Shown: positions 1 to 12,962, numbered from the stretch's first letter. The stretch: DNA of 64,000 nucleotides from Nymphalis io (GCF_905147045.1 NC_065890.1:3162001-3226000); one strand, 5' to 3'. Notes: generated by a model not told the origin, from the letters alone. A program made the numbers and translations.

Positions 1-3000
1 ACAAAAACATAATTTATATAGACGAACAACCTTTGGTTTGTTTATTTCAAATGAATAATAACTTAATATTCAGAATTCGTGATACAAGATTCACTTAAAA
101 TTAAGACCTTTACGAGAAATTTTCAATAAAGAGCGAGATTGTCAAGTCTGCTAATTTTTTCCAGATAATGAAATTTTTCTGTTGAACTTTCAACTTTGTA
201 ATTCTCGATGAGAAGTTTCCGATCGTCTTTTATTTCCTTTAATCCAAGACTTTATTTCTTTGTAATACTATGAATCTTTTGAATCTAAATTAAACACTTT
301 AAAAGAATCGGAGTATTTTATTCGTATTCAACGTAGATTCTTCATTTTGAGTGCCTCTTGTTGACAAAAAAAACGGAATTGTTAAAGACAAGAAAACAGT
401 TAAAAATTGAAACGACTTTCATATTATTTACTATCTAGCGATATTAATATATTGGTTTCAGATTAAAGTTTTTATATGTTAAAATATATATGCTTTTGAG
501 AGCCTTCTTAACGTAGCGTTTTCACATTTGCTTTACTGGAGCGAAGTGGGTCTTCGCATTTTATCTATAATATTTATCTTTTTTTCAAACTTTTGATTTA
601 TAGGTTAATAATTACATTATAAGGCTTTTTAGTAATTTAAATTCAGTTATTTATTTTGTTATTTAAGTTAAAGATGTTTTTGTTTGCTTTACGTCAATTA
701 GAGATTTTTTTTATTTGAATGTTAAGTTAGCCAATAATTGATGTATATGTTACAATATTTTTATTTTAACCAATAAGACTGGATGAATGGACCGGCCGTT
801 GTGTTTGTTAAGTATGAGTTTTTATGATTGAATGATTTTTTTTAAGATTTTTGTACCATAATGGTTTGTTCAATTTGAATAATTATGAGTTTATTAAGTA
901 CTAGTTTCCGTCGTCGTGACAGGGAGTTGTCTTCGTTTTAATCTAAGGAGAAAAATAATTAAACAATATGGAATCGATACAAACGGTTCATCAATTCTTA
1001 TTATAATTTCCGCAAACATTGTAAGCTTATGAATCTGTTACAGACGATTAAAACAACGGCGTAATAAAAAAACACCCTCTTTTCGTGACTTTACAAACTT
1101 GATGCATAATTTTAATTAAGAACTTTTTAAAGTTTTTTTTTTATAATCATAAAAGTATCAGTATTAAAATATTTTTTCTTAATAATATATATTCATGATG
1201 TCAATTATTCTATCCAGTCAATCAAAACAGTGGCACAGATGTAATGAGAACAAAAATCTTCGTTCAACTAATCAAAGGATTTAGTTGCGGCCGTATCTCG
1301 TCAACCTGTCAATTGGTTGATCGATTACTCTCCCCATATGCCTGTGCAGCCTTTGATAACGAAACTCAATGAGGATTTAGGCTTATTACTCTAATTACCA
1401 AACCGTTTTGATTGAAGTAATGCACATATATAAATAATCCTAATGCCTTTAATTTACGGAATGTTTTCGTACGACTTAATTCGTTTTTTGTTTATTCCTG
1501 TGTGCCTAGTGCAAGTTTTTTTAACTTATTCGATAGCGTTTATATCTAAGCGAAAAACCATTCATCACGAGATCGCCAAAATTATTCACCCGATTAACTT
1601 GAAATTTGTCACATTTGGAGTAACTGTTACCGACGTAGACCTCACTAAGAACGGATTTTACGCAAATCCTATCCAAAATACAATTTTCTTTTTATCAACC
1701 CATGCGAAGCCGGGAAGATTAACTAGTAAGCGATAAAATTTATACAATAATTTTATTGGTTATTTTTTCCTACTATTGAACCTCTAGTTAAAAGCATGTG
1801 CTAGATGTGGATATCAGGTAATAATTATTAAATATAAATTCTATTTGGTAAGCAATATATTTTTAAATAATAACGAAAATGAAACATGTTACATAGTAAT
1901 TGAAATTAAACAAAGTTTGAAGGCTGTGCGACTTCTGAAGTGTTGTTACATTGTGCGAACCGCTCGTTGTTATTAGACGGAAGTTGCTACCATTATATAA
2001 AATGGAATGGATATGGAACCTTATCTAAGAAATGCAAGTAATGTAAGTAATGTACGCGTATTATTTCAACGTCAAAGTAAAAGAAGAATGTGAAATATAT
2101 TCCTATTATTATTTAGTACCTAGGTGACCGAGCTTGGCTCTGGTTTAATTTTTTTTTTTTTTTTTGTAGATAATTGCGTTTTTTCAGTCAAGGCCAGTAA
2201 TCTTAAAACTCAAAACCTTATCTAAATACAAAATTGAAGGCAAATTGTTAGAACCGTTTCCGAGATACACAGTATATATATATAACAATTGCTTATTTAA
2301 TACTATAAGATTTTATTTTAAAATTACGTTTCAATTTGAATTTAGATGTTACGTAATGTGTTTGTTTATAATGAAGTTCGCAAATGAATCTGCCATTTGC
2401 TTTTTTTATTTTTCCAAGCTAACAAATTTTATAACAAATAAAGAAGCAAATAATAGTTTAGTAAATTAAAGTAAATTTGGAAAAAAAAAGTAATACTTGA
2501 ATGAAAAAATTTCCGTGATAAAGATAAATTATAAAACATACCAACCACATTTTTTGTTATAAAATAATGTAGTGTATATTATTTTTTTAATAAAAACACT
2601 TTTTGTTTTTATAAAAATATCTGGAATTATGACGTCATCAGAAATCAAAGATGGCGGACTATGCAGTCTTTTGTTCGACGTGTTCTGTTTCATAGTTTCA
2701 CATTTAGTTTGTTTTATTTGTGCAAGAAGTTGGCAAAACAATAGCTTACGGAACAGTTTTTAATCAGCCTTCGAATCTATAAGTGGCCCTTGTAGCGACA
2801 GCAAATTAATGCTCAGTCTTACTTTAAGATTTAGTAAAGCAAAGTTTCAATACAAAATATAATCGTGTGGATTTTGGCCATTTTTTCTTAATTTATGCAC
2901 TAGAAACATTTTCTATAATAAAATAAACCCATGTTTGAGTTTTATGAAACCCCATTCTCATCAAAATTCCGTCTGATACGTGCACGACTAGACATAATAT

Positions 3001-3357
3001 TTAAAACATTTTATTTCGTGTGTATTTTATTTCATATGCTTTTAAATTGAAAATAATATTGACTAATATTCCTTATTTGAGAATATTTATAAGAGAAGTT
3101 TTGTTTTTATTTTATTTTTAAAATGCGTAAAGGATTACTTTTATCTAGCATTTACTTTTGTATCGTACACGTAATTTCGGGTATATTTTTATGTATCTGT
3201 GATGTCTTTGCATATATTTTTTCCATATTAGAAATCTATCCTGTTCTTTCTATCGATAACTGATAGAAAATGAATATGGAATATTTAAAAAATCGTAACT
3301 TAGACTTTGAATGAATGAGCTTTTTTACTTATATTCTTAATTGTACATTACATCTTA
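1..3357. other. AT-rich DNA, no gene seen
   Basis: No exon with matching splice signals was found. A 97-codon open frame at 1443-1736 starts with a hydrophobic stretch but has AT-rich codons and no supporting context. A tgacgtca plus aagatggcgg pair occurs near 2630-2663. Confidence 0.6.
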
Positions 3358-3545
3358 GCTAATATTATAAATGCAAAAGTGAGTTCGTTTGTTTCGCTTT
3401 CGTGTCTTAACTACTTAATCGGTCATCATGAAATCTTGCATGATACACGTTATAAGAAGTATAGAAAACTACATACTACAAACACCTGATTCCTTCACAC
3501 GCAGACGAAGCCGCGTTAGTCAGTCATCAGTTATATACCCAAATA
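3358..3545 (+). repeat. Family E AT-rich repeat
   Basis: ctaatattataaatgcaaaa, gtgagttcgtttgtttcgct and cttaactacttaatcggtca mark this short interspersed repeat. It shows no clear terminal repeats or coding. Confidence 0.65.
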
Positions 3546-4365
3546 TTTTATTATAATACAAACGCCAAACGAATGTAAAAATTACACAACGGCCACACAT
3601 AATAATATCGATATGAACCTTTACTCGCTGACGGTTTTGTCAACTTTGTTTGATATTATAATTCATATTCCCATAAAAATATACTCATTATGAAACAAGT
3701 AAACAACAGATTGATACCGCAAGTACCATCGATAATGTATGATATAAATTGTCTATAAATATGTTCATGTAAATTTCAACCTTACTGCGTATAATATAAA
3801 GTTAGATATTGTTTGATAACTAATGAGCGTAGATAGTAAACAAACCGGATGACCTCTTGACAAGATGGGCGCTATATTTTAGCGAAATTACAGCTCATTT
3901 TCGTAGATTAGCTCGATTTTTTATAGCCTAAAATGTTGATATTTCAGGGAAAGAAATTTTAATTAAAATTCAAATGAATCATTATTGCATAGATGGTGCA
4001 ACGGGTGATTTACCGTTTCCCATAATTAGATTAATAAAAAACAGGGACTGCCGATAGTCGTGAAAACTTGAAACTGTTAAATATATTTGTCTAATTTCCA
4101 TTTCAATTAGCACTTCAAGTAATAATTCAATCTATAATATACAATATTTTCATTCATCAAAATACATAGTATTTCCACTAAAAAAAATTTTATGTAAAAA
4201 GTCTAAGCCACATTTTTACCGCTAAAAGTCTACCAAGACATATCCCTTATGCCTGTAATTATACTGACTCGTAGTAAAACGTGTCAAGCCTCGTTTCACA
4301 ATGAAAAATGGAACAAAGAAAAGAACAATTAAAAAGTAAAGTAAAATTAACAGCCTATCAATATT

Positions 4366-4503
4366 TTGGGCTAAGGCTCCTCTCTGTTTGAGCTGAAGGT
4401 TAGGAGCTGATTCCACCACGCTGTTCCAATGCGAATTGGTATACACATGTGATAGATTTGCATCTGACACATTCCAGTCTCCTCGCGATATTTTCCTTGA
4501 ACG
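4366..4503 (-). repeat. Family A SINE, degenerate 3' part
   Basis: ctaaggctcctctctgtttg, ccaccacgctgttccaatgc and atacacatgtg match the family A body in reverse. The tRNA-like head is missing. A short D-like piece (tgcctgtaattatactgact) precedes it near 4248. Confidence 0.65.
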
Positions 4504-5438
4504 GCTAGAATGATAATAATTATTTATACTTTATTAATGTTAAGCGTTAGAGTAATTTATAAGTTGTTATATGCTTGAAAATATGGATTTGTTCAGTTAT
4601 GGAACTTTAATGCGTTGTTGCTGAGTATACTTAAAAACATTTTTTGTTAAAGTTCGCGTTTTATGAATTATTAAAACGTTTATTAAAAAAAGTAAAAACT
4701 CTTAAACGAACATTAACACATTTTAGAACATTACATAAGTATGAAATTGATCCACAAATATATTACAAAAGTGAAAGTATAAAATTATAGACAATGTCGC
4801 CATGACAAAAGACATCTACTGTCTAAACCTTATATATTATTTGCCTAAATTGGGGGATATGAGCGTACTTATAAACATTGATTTCTATTTTTCTATCTTT
4901 ATTGTATTGACATTTGAAAGAAGAAGAAACAACATTATTTAACTAATCACTCGATAAACAACATTTTTAAAAAAGGCCGTTTGTATCCTATAGAATATCA
5001 CAAAGCCAATGTCTGCAACCATGATTTGTCCCAAAACCGTGTATCAACATCCAAGTTGGGTTCCAAAACCAAACATTAAATTTCAATGGGGCGGCTTTAT
5101 TTAAGGCATAATTATTTATTCCTAAGCTTAATCCTATTTTATACGAACAAAACTGGTCACGTAAAATATGTTTTAATAAAATTCGAAGCTAAATTGAAGA
5201 CTTTCTTTATAGCCGTTCTTTGAGATAAAATAAACAAAAATATCAGGTTTGCCAACGTTTAAGGCTTTAAGTCTAGGCATTGTTGACGGGTCTTTGCGGA
5301 CTTAACCTCATTATAGCTCTCTATTAATTTTCGTGCTGTCATGGTCAGGTTTATCTTAATAATTCTTCATTTTCAGGTAAATTCGTATGTATCTTAGACT
5401 AAATTATACGTTATTTATTATATTTACTATGTTAACGA

Positions 5439-5692
5439 GCCAATTGGCGTGGCTGATAGATATTTGACTTTCACGCCGCTAGTCGTGGGTTCGATACCCA
5501 CCCAGTACAGACATTTGTGTGTATAAACATGTCTGTTTGTCCTGAGTCTGGGTGTAATTATCTATATAAGTATGTATTTACAAAAAAAAAGTATTATATG
5601 TAGTATATCAGTTGTCTGGTTTCCGTAGTACGAGCTCTACTTTGTTTGGGATCAGATGGTCTTGTGTGAGTAATGTCCCAGGATATTATTTA
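5439..5692 (+). repeat. Family B SINE
   Basis: tRNA-like head gccaattggcgtggctgata with B box gtgggttcgatacccaccca, then cctgagtctgggtgtaatta, and end gtaatgtcccaggatatta. Full length, forward. Confidence 0.85.
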
Positions 5693-5904
5693 TTTATTTA
5701 TTTGTGTAAAATGAATCGTATATAATTTTTAATCTATGTAAATAGAAATGCATGTTTGTATGTTTGTCTATGCGTTTCTAAACGATTGATCTGATTGTGA
5801 TAAAAATTTGGTGGTTGCCAGCTTGGAAAATACAAGATTTTTTTTCTTTATATTATACTTACTGTTGTATGTATATATATAACAATAATACTAATTAGTG
5901 TAGG

Positions 5905-6065
5905 ATCAGTGAGCAGCGAACTACATGGCACAAGGGTAATAACTTCTTAGTTCCCAAGGATGGTTGCGGTTGGATGTAAGGTATGGTTAATATTTATAGT
6001 GCCAATGTGTATGGCCAGTGGTGACCACTTACTATCGGGTGGCCCATATGCCAGTATGCTTGATT
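5905..6065 (+). repeat. Family D repeat, diverged 3' part
   Basis: ttagttcccaaggatggttg and gtgaccacttactatcgggt, then ggcccatatgcc follow the D 3' half. No poly(A) remains. Confidence 0.65.
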
Positions 6066-7149
6066 ATACTTTTAAATAACACAATACTATATTTATATTT
6101 AGATCCCGACCCGAACCGGATAAAAGTTATATTGCGTAAAACTTTTCTCTATAAATAGACTATCGAAACAAAGAAAAAGATCAGTCTGATAGTTTCAAGA
6201 ACTAACGCGACTATGTACGGACCCTTCAGTTGTATATATACATATGTATGAATCAGCGTATCAGTATAGATATTACGTAAATAGAGACATTAGGTAAATC
6301 TATCTTATATTGTAATTCAATCGTAATTAAAATTAACGGCGATCCATCGATGACGTCCAACGATATATGGCTGTCCGTTTGAAGTTCCGCCAGATTGACA
6401 TAACAAGAAAAAATATGCTATCACTCTCGTCTCAAATTTAATAGTCTAAATCAATGACGGTGCCACAGTCTCGCCGTCATATATATTATATTCTTAACAA
6501 TCTTCGACCTAATGTATATCAGTTTCTTGTGCCATTATGCCAAATATATTCCATATTAAAAAAAAAGAAAAGTGCCTGATCGCACCTCATAGAAGAAGAA
6601 TATCACTTTTGGTGCGAAGCTTGTGTGCTTCGAACATACAATTGCCTATACATACCTGAATTGTCATTTTTGGTTGGTTTTGTTAGCATTTAAAGTAATT
6701 GTTTTGTTCGTTATTTGTGTATTTCTTATTATAAAGTCAAATACTTATTTATGTATTATTTTTAAAGAGTAATTTTTACTTCTGGTTTGTAAGAATATTA
6801 TATATCGTAAATGTAGTTTTTTTAGATATATTTTACGAGTAATGTTCACTTATAAAGTTTGTTCGTTAGTCGGTTCTTCAAAAATGTTATAGAACTTCAT
6901 AAAATATTAAGCCATCATTCGAGAAATTCCCTATCATTAAATACGGTAACAATGCTTATCCCTATTCATTATAACTGTACAGTTGCCAACAAAAGTTTGT
7001 CGCGGAGTCGACGAAGTTAGTTTCAGAATAATGGTTAGATCCCGTAAGTTACGAAACTATTATTTACATCTCTTATTGTTAAAATGTTTATTTTACAGTT
7101 GAAAGAAAAACGGCGAGAATTTTAAAATATGTAAGATGTACTTATTTAT
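6066..7149. other. AT-rich DNA between repeats
   Basis: I see no exon, RNA gene or recognisable repeat here. Confidence 0.5.
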
Positions 7150-7240
7150 ATTTTAAATGCGAAAATTAGTTTGTTTATTATGCTTTCACGTCTATACTAT
7201 CAAGCAAACCACCCCCCTTCCCTCACACGCGGGGGGCGAA
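7150..7240 (+). repeat. Family E fragment
   Basis: aatgcgaaaattagtttgtt and tatgctttcacgtctatact are the E start. A GC-rich acgcggggggcgaaa follows. Confidence 0.5.
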
Positions 7241-7328
7241 AATTAGTTATTCCGGTATAAAGCGACCCGCTGTTAATCCAGCACACCCTATAATCTGATA
7301 TGCCTATAACAGTACACACAAAGCACAT

Positions 7329-7596
7329 TAATTGTCGGTTGGCGTGGTTGGTAGATACTTGCCTTTCACGCCGAAGGTTGTGGGTTCGATTCCCACCCAG
7401 GACAGACATTTGTGTGCATGAACATGTCTGTTTGTCCTGAGTCTGGGTGTAATTATTTATATAAGTATGTATTTCCAAAAAAAAAGTAGTATATGTAGTA
7501 TATCAGTTGTCTGGTTTCCATAGCACAAGCTTTGTACAAACTTAATTTGGGATCAGATATCCGTGTGTGAAAAATGTCCCGGGATATTATTGTGGC
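7329..7596 (+). repeat. Family B SINE
   Basis: Head attgtcggttggcgtggttg, B box gtgggttcgattcccaccca, tail aaaatgtcccgggatattat. The antisense of this head explains the open frame seen on the minus strand. Confidence 0.88.
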
Positions 7597-8044
7597 ATAT
7601 CTTCATTAATATTTATTTAAACCATTTTATGACTTGTTCGCAGCATAGTCGCTATGTAATTTGTCGGATTACAAGGGCTCGTTGACGGTAGTCTATAATC
7701 CGGAAAAAATCGAACATCCGACACCGCCTTGTCAAATCTCAATACTCAAAAATCATACTTTAAAAAATCATAATGGTCCAGTTGACAAAACGTGTGAACA
7801 TCATGTTTATCTATATGTATCAATGCACATTTAAATTGAGAACGAAGACACGTCTAAAATATATTATTATTTTTTAGAGAAACAAACAGTATAAAATTAC
7901 AAAATAAATAATATAATTCATAAACCAATCGAGTTTCCACAGATAATTAGTACAGAAAAAAAGTATAGAACAGACTGACGTAAATCGTCAGTCAAGATGT
8001 CAGATGTTGGTATTACAATAAAAATTGTAAAACTTCTTTTTTTT

Positions 8045-8294
8045 ATATCCTGGGACATTATTCACACACGGCCATCTGATCCCAAACTAAGCAGAGCTTA
8101 TTCTATGGAAACCAGACAACCGATATACTACATATACTACCTTTCCTTTGCAAATACATACTTATATAGATAATCACACCCAGACTCAGGACAAACAGAC
8201 ATGTTCATGCACACAAATGCCTGTCCTGGGTGGGAATCGAACCCACAACCTTCGGCGTGAAAGGCAAGTCTACCAACCACGCCAACCGGCCCGT
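8045..8294 (-). repeat. Family B SINE
   Basis: Reverse copy from atatcctgggacattattca to ccaaccacgccaaccggccc. B box region tgggtgggaatcgaacccac is intact. Confidence 0.88.
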
Positions 8295-8672
8295 CATTCA
8301 ATTAGACTTCAATTAGACAATACTACAATAAGTAAGCAAAACGAACCGTTTTCAATCAAAGTCAATCCAGTGCTGTAAATGTCCATGAGTCACTTTTTAT
8401 AGTTATAACGATATTGCAATGTCGAGGCAACGTATGTGGAACATGGAAACAAAAGAATACTGCATGCGTCCAGACCCACGGGATGAATCAAATAGCACAA
8501 CGAAAGTGACACAGACGGTTAAACTTCGACATACTTTAGTAAGAAACTATCGGTTACGTTCCCACGAATGAATGAAATTTATATCAAGAACTTTATATGA
8601 AGCTCCCATTCATATGTAAGGTTCACCTGCTGCCCTATTTCGTAGTACTACTTAACATTAGCTTTTTACAAG

Positions 8673-8725
8673 AGGACTTGTAGTTAATCCTCATCCAGTC
8701 TGGAAGTGGATTAACTACAAGTCCT
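8673..8725. repeat. Inverted repeat, 18-bp perfect arms
   Basis: aggacttgtagttaatcc (8673-8690) and ggattaactacaagtcct (8708-8725) are perfect reverse complements around a 17-base loop. Confidence 0.95.
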
Positions 8726-8751
8726 GTATTTGAAAAAATAAACCCCACAAC

Positions 8752-8940
8752 CTAACGTAATAACTCCTCACCTTCAAAGTGGATAATCCACAAGATTGCT
8801 TCCCTTAATCTCCCGCCAATGACTTGTTCAGGCACGTCTTTAGTATTCCAAGTTGATTCGATTGGGATTACGAACGCGGGAGAAAATTGATTTATAAACC
8901 TACGTGTTTTTGAATGAGGGATTCGTCCCGGTATTACCAA
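8752..8940 (-). other. 62-codon open frame, coding status unknown
   Basis: The minus strand reads GRIPHSKTRRFINQFSPAFV and then KDVPEQVIGGRLREAILWII, HFEGEELLR and stop. Composition is more balanced than usual background. It has no visible acceptor upstream, no recognised domain, and lies beside an inverted repeat. It could be an exon end or part of an old transposon. Confidence 0.25.
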
Positions 8941-9012
8941 TGATGTAATATGTAATAATGCGTACTTTAGTACTCAAGTAATCGTAGCATTTATATAACA
9001 AATACAGTAATC

Positions 9013-9151
9013 AAAAATGTCCCAATTGTGGGCTAATGACTTCGTCTGAGGATAAGGTTTGAAGCTTATTCCACGCATATGCAAATGGTGCTGGGTTTAC
9101 CCATCATCTTCGTTTAAGATTCAGTGCTCTAGCTACTGGACCATTTCGGCT
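9013..9151 (-). repeat. Family A-like SINE, old copy
   Basis: The order gaggataaggtttgaagctt, attccacgcatatgcaaatg and ctggaccatttcggct follows family A in reverse, ending in the tRNA-like A-box region. It is strongly diverged and shortened in the middle. Confidence 0.45.
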
Positions 9152-9181
9152 TATTTAAGTAGAAATTAAGAAAAATATCAA

Positions 9182-9249
9182 GCTTTGTATAATATGCATG
9201 CATGTAGAAACAGATATATGTTTCTATATGCATGCATATTATACAAAGC
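9182..9249. repeat. Palindrome 1 (31-bp arms, 6-bp loop)
   Basis: Left arm 9182-9212 and right arm 9219-9249 are reverse complements with a single mismatch (30 of 31). The arms include tataatatgcatgcat. Loop is gatata. This would form a strong hairpin. Confidence 0.95.
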
Positions 9250-9300
9250 GGTATCTTTAAACAGTCACATTAATATTAATGTGACTGTTTAAAGATACCG
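9249..9300. repeat. Palindrome 2 (52 bp, perfect, no loop)
   Basis: CGGTATCTTTAAACAGTCAC ATTAAT is followed at once by its exact reverse complement. It touches palindrome 1 at base 9249. Confidence 0.97.
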
Positions 9301-10224
9301 ATTCTAAAAAAAGCTTTTGTGACTTGAAAATAAATTAATATGAATAATTATACATGAGACCTCTTAGCGTTTACTAACTCCAGACAAATTATACCAAATA
9401 AATATTTAATTCGACATAATCGAAAAGCACGGTATCTACAACAGATACGCCAGTCTTGACCTGTTTATTGTAAATATTTAATCATGATTTCACAAAACTT
9501 CAAAATAGTACAGTTAGGAAAAAAAATGCTTAATTCTCACAGTCTTTTTGATTTCAAATGATCAAAACAGTAAAACAAAAGCTAGATACGTGTACAGTCA
9601 TCGAAAAAAAGGAATACGCTGAGTGATAATGTTTCATATTACCAATGATATTCCACCACTCCTTTTGAAATACTATCGGTATTGATAGTATTAGTATAAA
9701 TTTTTAGCGTACAGCCTGTGTTTCAGCCTTCCAATTAAGCATGCAGATCGTAAGCCATTGCGTTATTAGCTTTTCATATCAATAAATATATCATACTTAT
9801 CGACTAGATCATGGATATTTAAGTGAATTGTTAAGCTCAACGCTACGACCAACGCGTATATAATTTAGAATAACCTGATATTTATTTAAGTTAATTTGAT
9901 TATAAATTTTGTTTCAATGTTATTTAATTTCGTACTATTATTTTTACAACATTATAATGATTTAACTTTTGTATAAATAGCGATGTATTTACAATGAACG
10001 ATCTTAATTATTGTCGAACTCGAACAATGGTCACTCTGCCTGTTTAATAAATATTTTTTATAACAACACAACACTTCTTTCGCTATCCTGGCTTACCTTC
10101 TGTTTCATCATATAACACGTAGGTACTTTATTTAATGGTGAATGCTTCAATAAATATTTAGAATATATATCCACCAACCTGTACTATCAGATTAAAATTC
10201 TACCAGTTTCTCCAGTCTGCACAG
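9301..10224. other. AT-rich DNA, nothing recognised
   Basis: I see no coding segment or known repeat between the palindromes and the next D copy. Confidence 0.5.
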
Positions 10225-10515
10225 CGTGGTGGAGAGATACTCACCTCGTAGTAAGACTTTGTGCAAGCACGTCTGGGTAGGTTATCACCCGCTCATCACT
10301 TATTCTACCCTTAAGCAATCCTATTTAATTCCGGTTCCGGTGCTGGTGTTTCAATTTGAAGGATAAGTGAGCCAGTAGTATAAGCACATGGACATAACTT
10401 CTTAGTTCCCAAGGCGGGGGCTTTTTGTCGATGTGAGGGATGCTTAATATTTCAGCGCCAATATCTATAAACGGTGGTAATCACGTTACCATACGCTGGC
10501 CTATTTGTCAGTCTG
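10225..10515 (+). repeat. Family D repeat, diverged full length
   Basis: actttgtgcaagcacgtctg, cttattctacccttaagc, cataacttcttagttcccaa and a last part with ggcctatttgtcagtctgc. The order matches D throughout. Confidence 0.7.
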
Positions 10516-10994
10516 CATACGTTTTAGAAATAAAAGAATAGAAGAAGAGATAAACGCAGCCTTTGAAAAAATAACTACTCCTATAGACATGATTTTCATC
10601 TAATTAGCGTGGAACTACAAAAAATACTCCAAAGTGAATACCAGAGCACGTCGAGACTGGTACCACTAATTAAAGATTAACCGCTTCAAAGACTACCGTA
10701 GAAGTGAACGTTCGGGCGACGAAACTACGATCTAATTGCCGGCTAGTCTTTAGTTTGTAGTTGTTCAACCGAGTTCCTTTCAAGTCTGGCGAGACTCAAC
10801 TGCAGTTTTCCGAATAAATACTCGTATTCGTATAGAGTAGTGCGTTTTACGCTTTTTGAATTTCAATGTTGCTTATTCAGTTTTGAGAGCCGAACTGGTC
10901 TAGTCGATGGAACACGTCGATTTTGAACGATGGCATGTTTTAATAAAACTTCATATCTTACTGTGTTGGATAATATCCAAGTTAACTTATGCTT

Positions 10995-11262
10995 TATTCA
11001 CCGGTGGTAGGACTTTGTGCAAGCCCGTCTGGGTGGGTACCATGAATTTATCCGATATTCTACCGCAAAACAGCAGTAATTGTTGTTGTTGTGTTCCGGT
11101 TTGAAGTGGAACAGGCACAAGGGACATAACATCTTAGTTCCCAAGATTCCCAAGCATTGGCGATGTAAGTTAACATTTCTTACAATGCCAATTTCTATAG
11201 ACGTTGGTGACCACTTACATCAAGTGGCCCGTATGCTCGTTCGCCAACCTATACTATAGAAA
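10995..11262 (+). repeat. Family D repeat
   Basis: ggtggtaggactttgtgcaa, gatattctaccgcaaaacag, ttgtgttccggtttgaagtg, and gaccacttacatcaagtggc, ending ctatagaaaaaaagg. Forward, with a small internal deletion. Confidence 0.8.
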
Positions 11263-11425
11263 AAAAGGCTGTCACTACTTTAAGACCACCTTGGCCATAG
11301 GGCAATTATGCAACTGCTTTTAAATCATTATATTTATGAAGTGATCACTGGTACTGAATTTAGATTATCTATTATAAATCTAATATATATAAATCTAAAA
11401 AATAGGTATAATTAAATTTATATAA

Positions 11426-11645
11426 TATCCTGGGACATAATATCCTAGGATATTATTCACACAGCCACAGTGGAACTGATATACTACATGTACTACTTTT
11501 GTAAATACATACTTTACACATATATATACAGACTCAGGACAAATAGACATGTTCATGCACATAAATGTCTGTCCTCGGTGGGAATCGAATCCACAATATT
11601 CGGCGTGGAAGGCAAGTATCTAATAACCACGCCATCGGCCCGTTA
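11426..11645 (-). repeat. Family B SINE, shortened
   Basis: Reverse copy from atcctaggatattattcaca to accacgccatcggcccgtt. The middle is deleted, and the tail motif cctgggacataatatccta is duplicated. Confidence 0.8.
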
Positions 11646-12840
11646 AATTTTATGTTCATTGAAATAATTACTTTTCAGATATTTCCGTAAACAAAAAATT
11701 AAATAAAACACAATAAACAACATTTTGAATTGTTTTATAAGGAAATTACCCGAAACAGGAAATTAAATTATATCGAAGAACACACTATTCTTGTTTAATG
11801 TAGCTGTAATAAATGGACCCAATACTTTATATAAGTTAATATTTTATTGGTATAATTTGTTATATATTACAAAAATATGTAATATATACCAAATTATTAA
11901 AACTAGCTTCCGGCTTTTCCCGCGTATGGGGGGAAGTAGAGCAATTGTCTGGTTACGTCCTTTTCAAGAAATGTACCAATGTCCTAACGAATTGCTTAAC
12001 AGATAAAATCGATAGTTTACATTGGTTTTAGTATTTTGAATTGCCATTTGCCATAATACAAATTGATTTTAACTAAAAATACTTGCTTGTCACCTCTATA
12101 CATTTTTTTGAAAAAAGTGAACGCTAAAAAAGAACCAAACTATTAAGAAGTTTTTTTCCTTCTAATGACCTCGTAAATAAAAAATCCGCTGATAAAAGAA
12201 AATTACGTTTTGAAAAAAAATTCAATGCTATTTAAAACCATACGTGAATTGAGTACTTCTAAACAGTGGAAAGCGGTAGTATGGAATAGAACGCGCTCAA
12301 TTTTATTTTTCATTTTCATGTTAGGTTGAGAGCAATCATGAAGCTTCAGAGAGATTGCATACAAAGCGATCCACCGTACTACTTCGCATCCATTCTTATT
12401 TCATTTTTAACTTATACTCAAATTATAGTTACATTTTATACTAATGTCTTTCATCAGCATCTACATGAAACTGCATCGAAGCTTTTAGTATAATAAAACC
12501 GTTTCAACATTCGCATTCAGAATAGTTTTAAAGTCTCAAACGTTACTACATAGAAGTGATCATACTAATATGTGAATAGGTGTGTTTTTTTTTGTTTATT
12601 GTATTATATTTTATATGTTGTGATCTAGATAAGAAAATGGTGGGTCTTTTTTGGCAGAAATGGTGACTTTTTTGGAAAAATTCAACGACATCATATTATA
12701 TCGAACTTCAACAAAATCACATAAACGAATCTTGAGTTTAAAGTAATAGTTTAATTGCCTCTAATTTAACAGTTTTATGTCTTACCAGTATAATTTAAAT
12801 ATTTTGAATCAAATTATTGTTTAAATATTTAAATTTTAAC
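11646..12840. other. AT-rich DNA, nothing recognised
   Basis: A 71-codon open frame at 11791-12006 is AT-rich and unsupported. Confidence 0.5.
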
Positions 12841-12962
12841 AGCCTGTGAATGTCTCACTGGGCTAAGGTCTCTTCTGTTTTTTAAAGTAGGGTTTGGAGC
12901 TTATTATACGGAGCTCCGGGTCTGCAGCCTTACATCTGGCCACTAGACCAACGAGCCAGTTA
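12841..12962 (-). repeat. Chimeric SINE: family C head on family A tail
   Basis: Plus-strand left part agcctgtgaatgtctcactg and ctaaggtctcttctg is the family A 3' tail. The right part gggtctgcagccttacatct, ggccactagaccaacgag is the reversed tRNA-like head of family C. Read on the minus strand this gives a short head-to-tail hybrid. Confidence 0.6.

Noticed and set aside
1443..1736. 97-codon open frame with hydrophobic start
   Set aside because: Codons are AT-rich like the background, there is no domain and no flanking gene signal. A frame of this length can occur by chance in 64 kb.
7200..7478. Open frame containing QTQDKQTCSCTQM, also at 8148-8378
   Set aside because: Both are frames across family B SINE heads, on opposite strands of the window but the same strand of the repeat.
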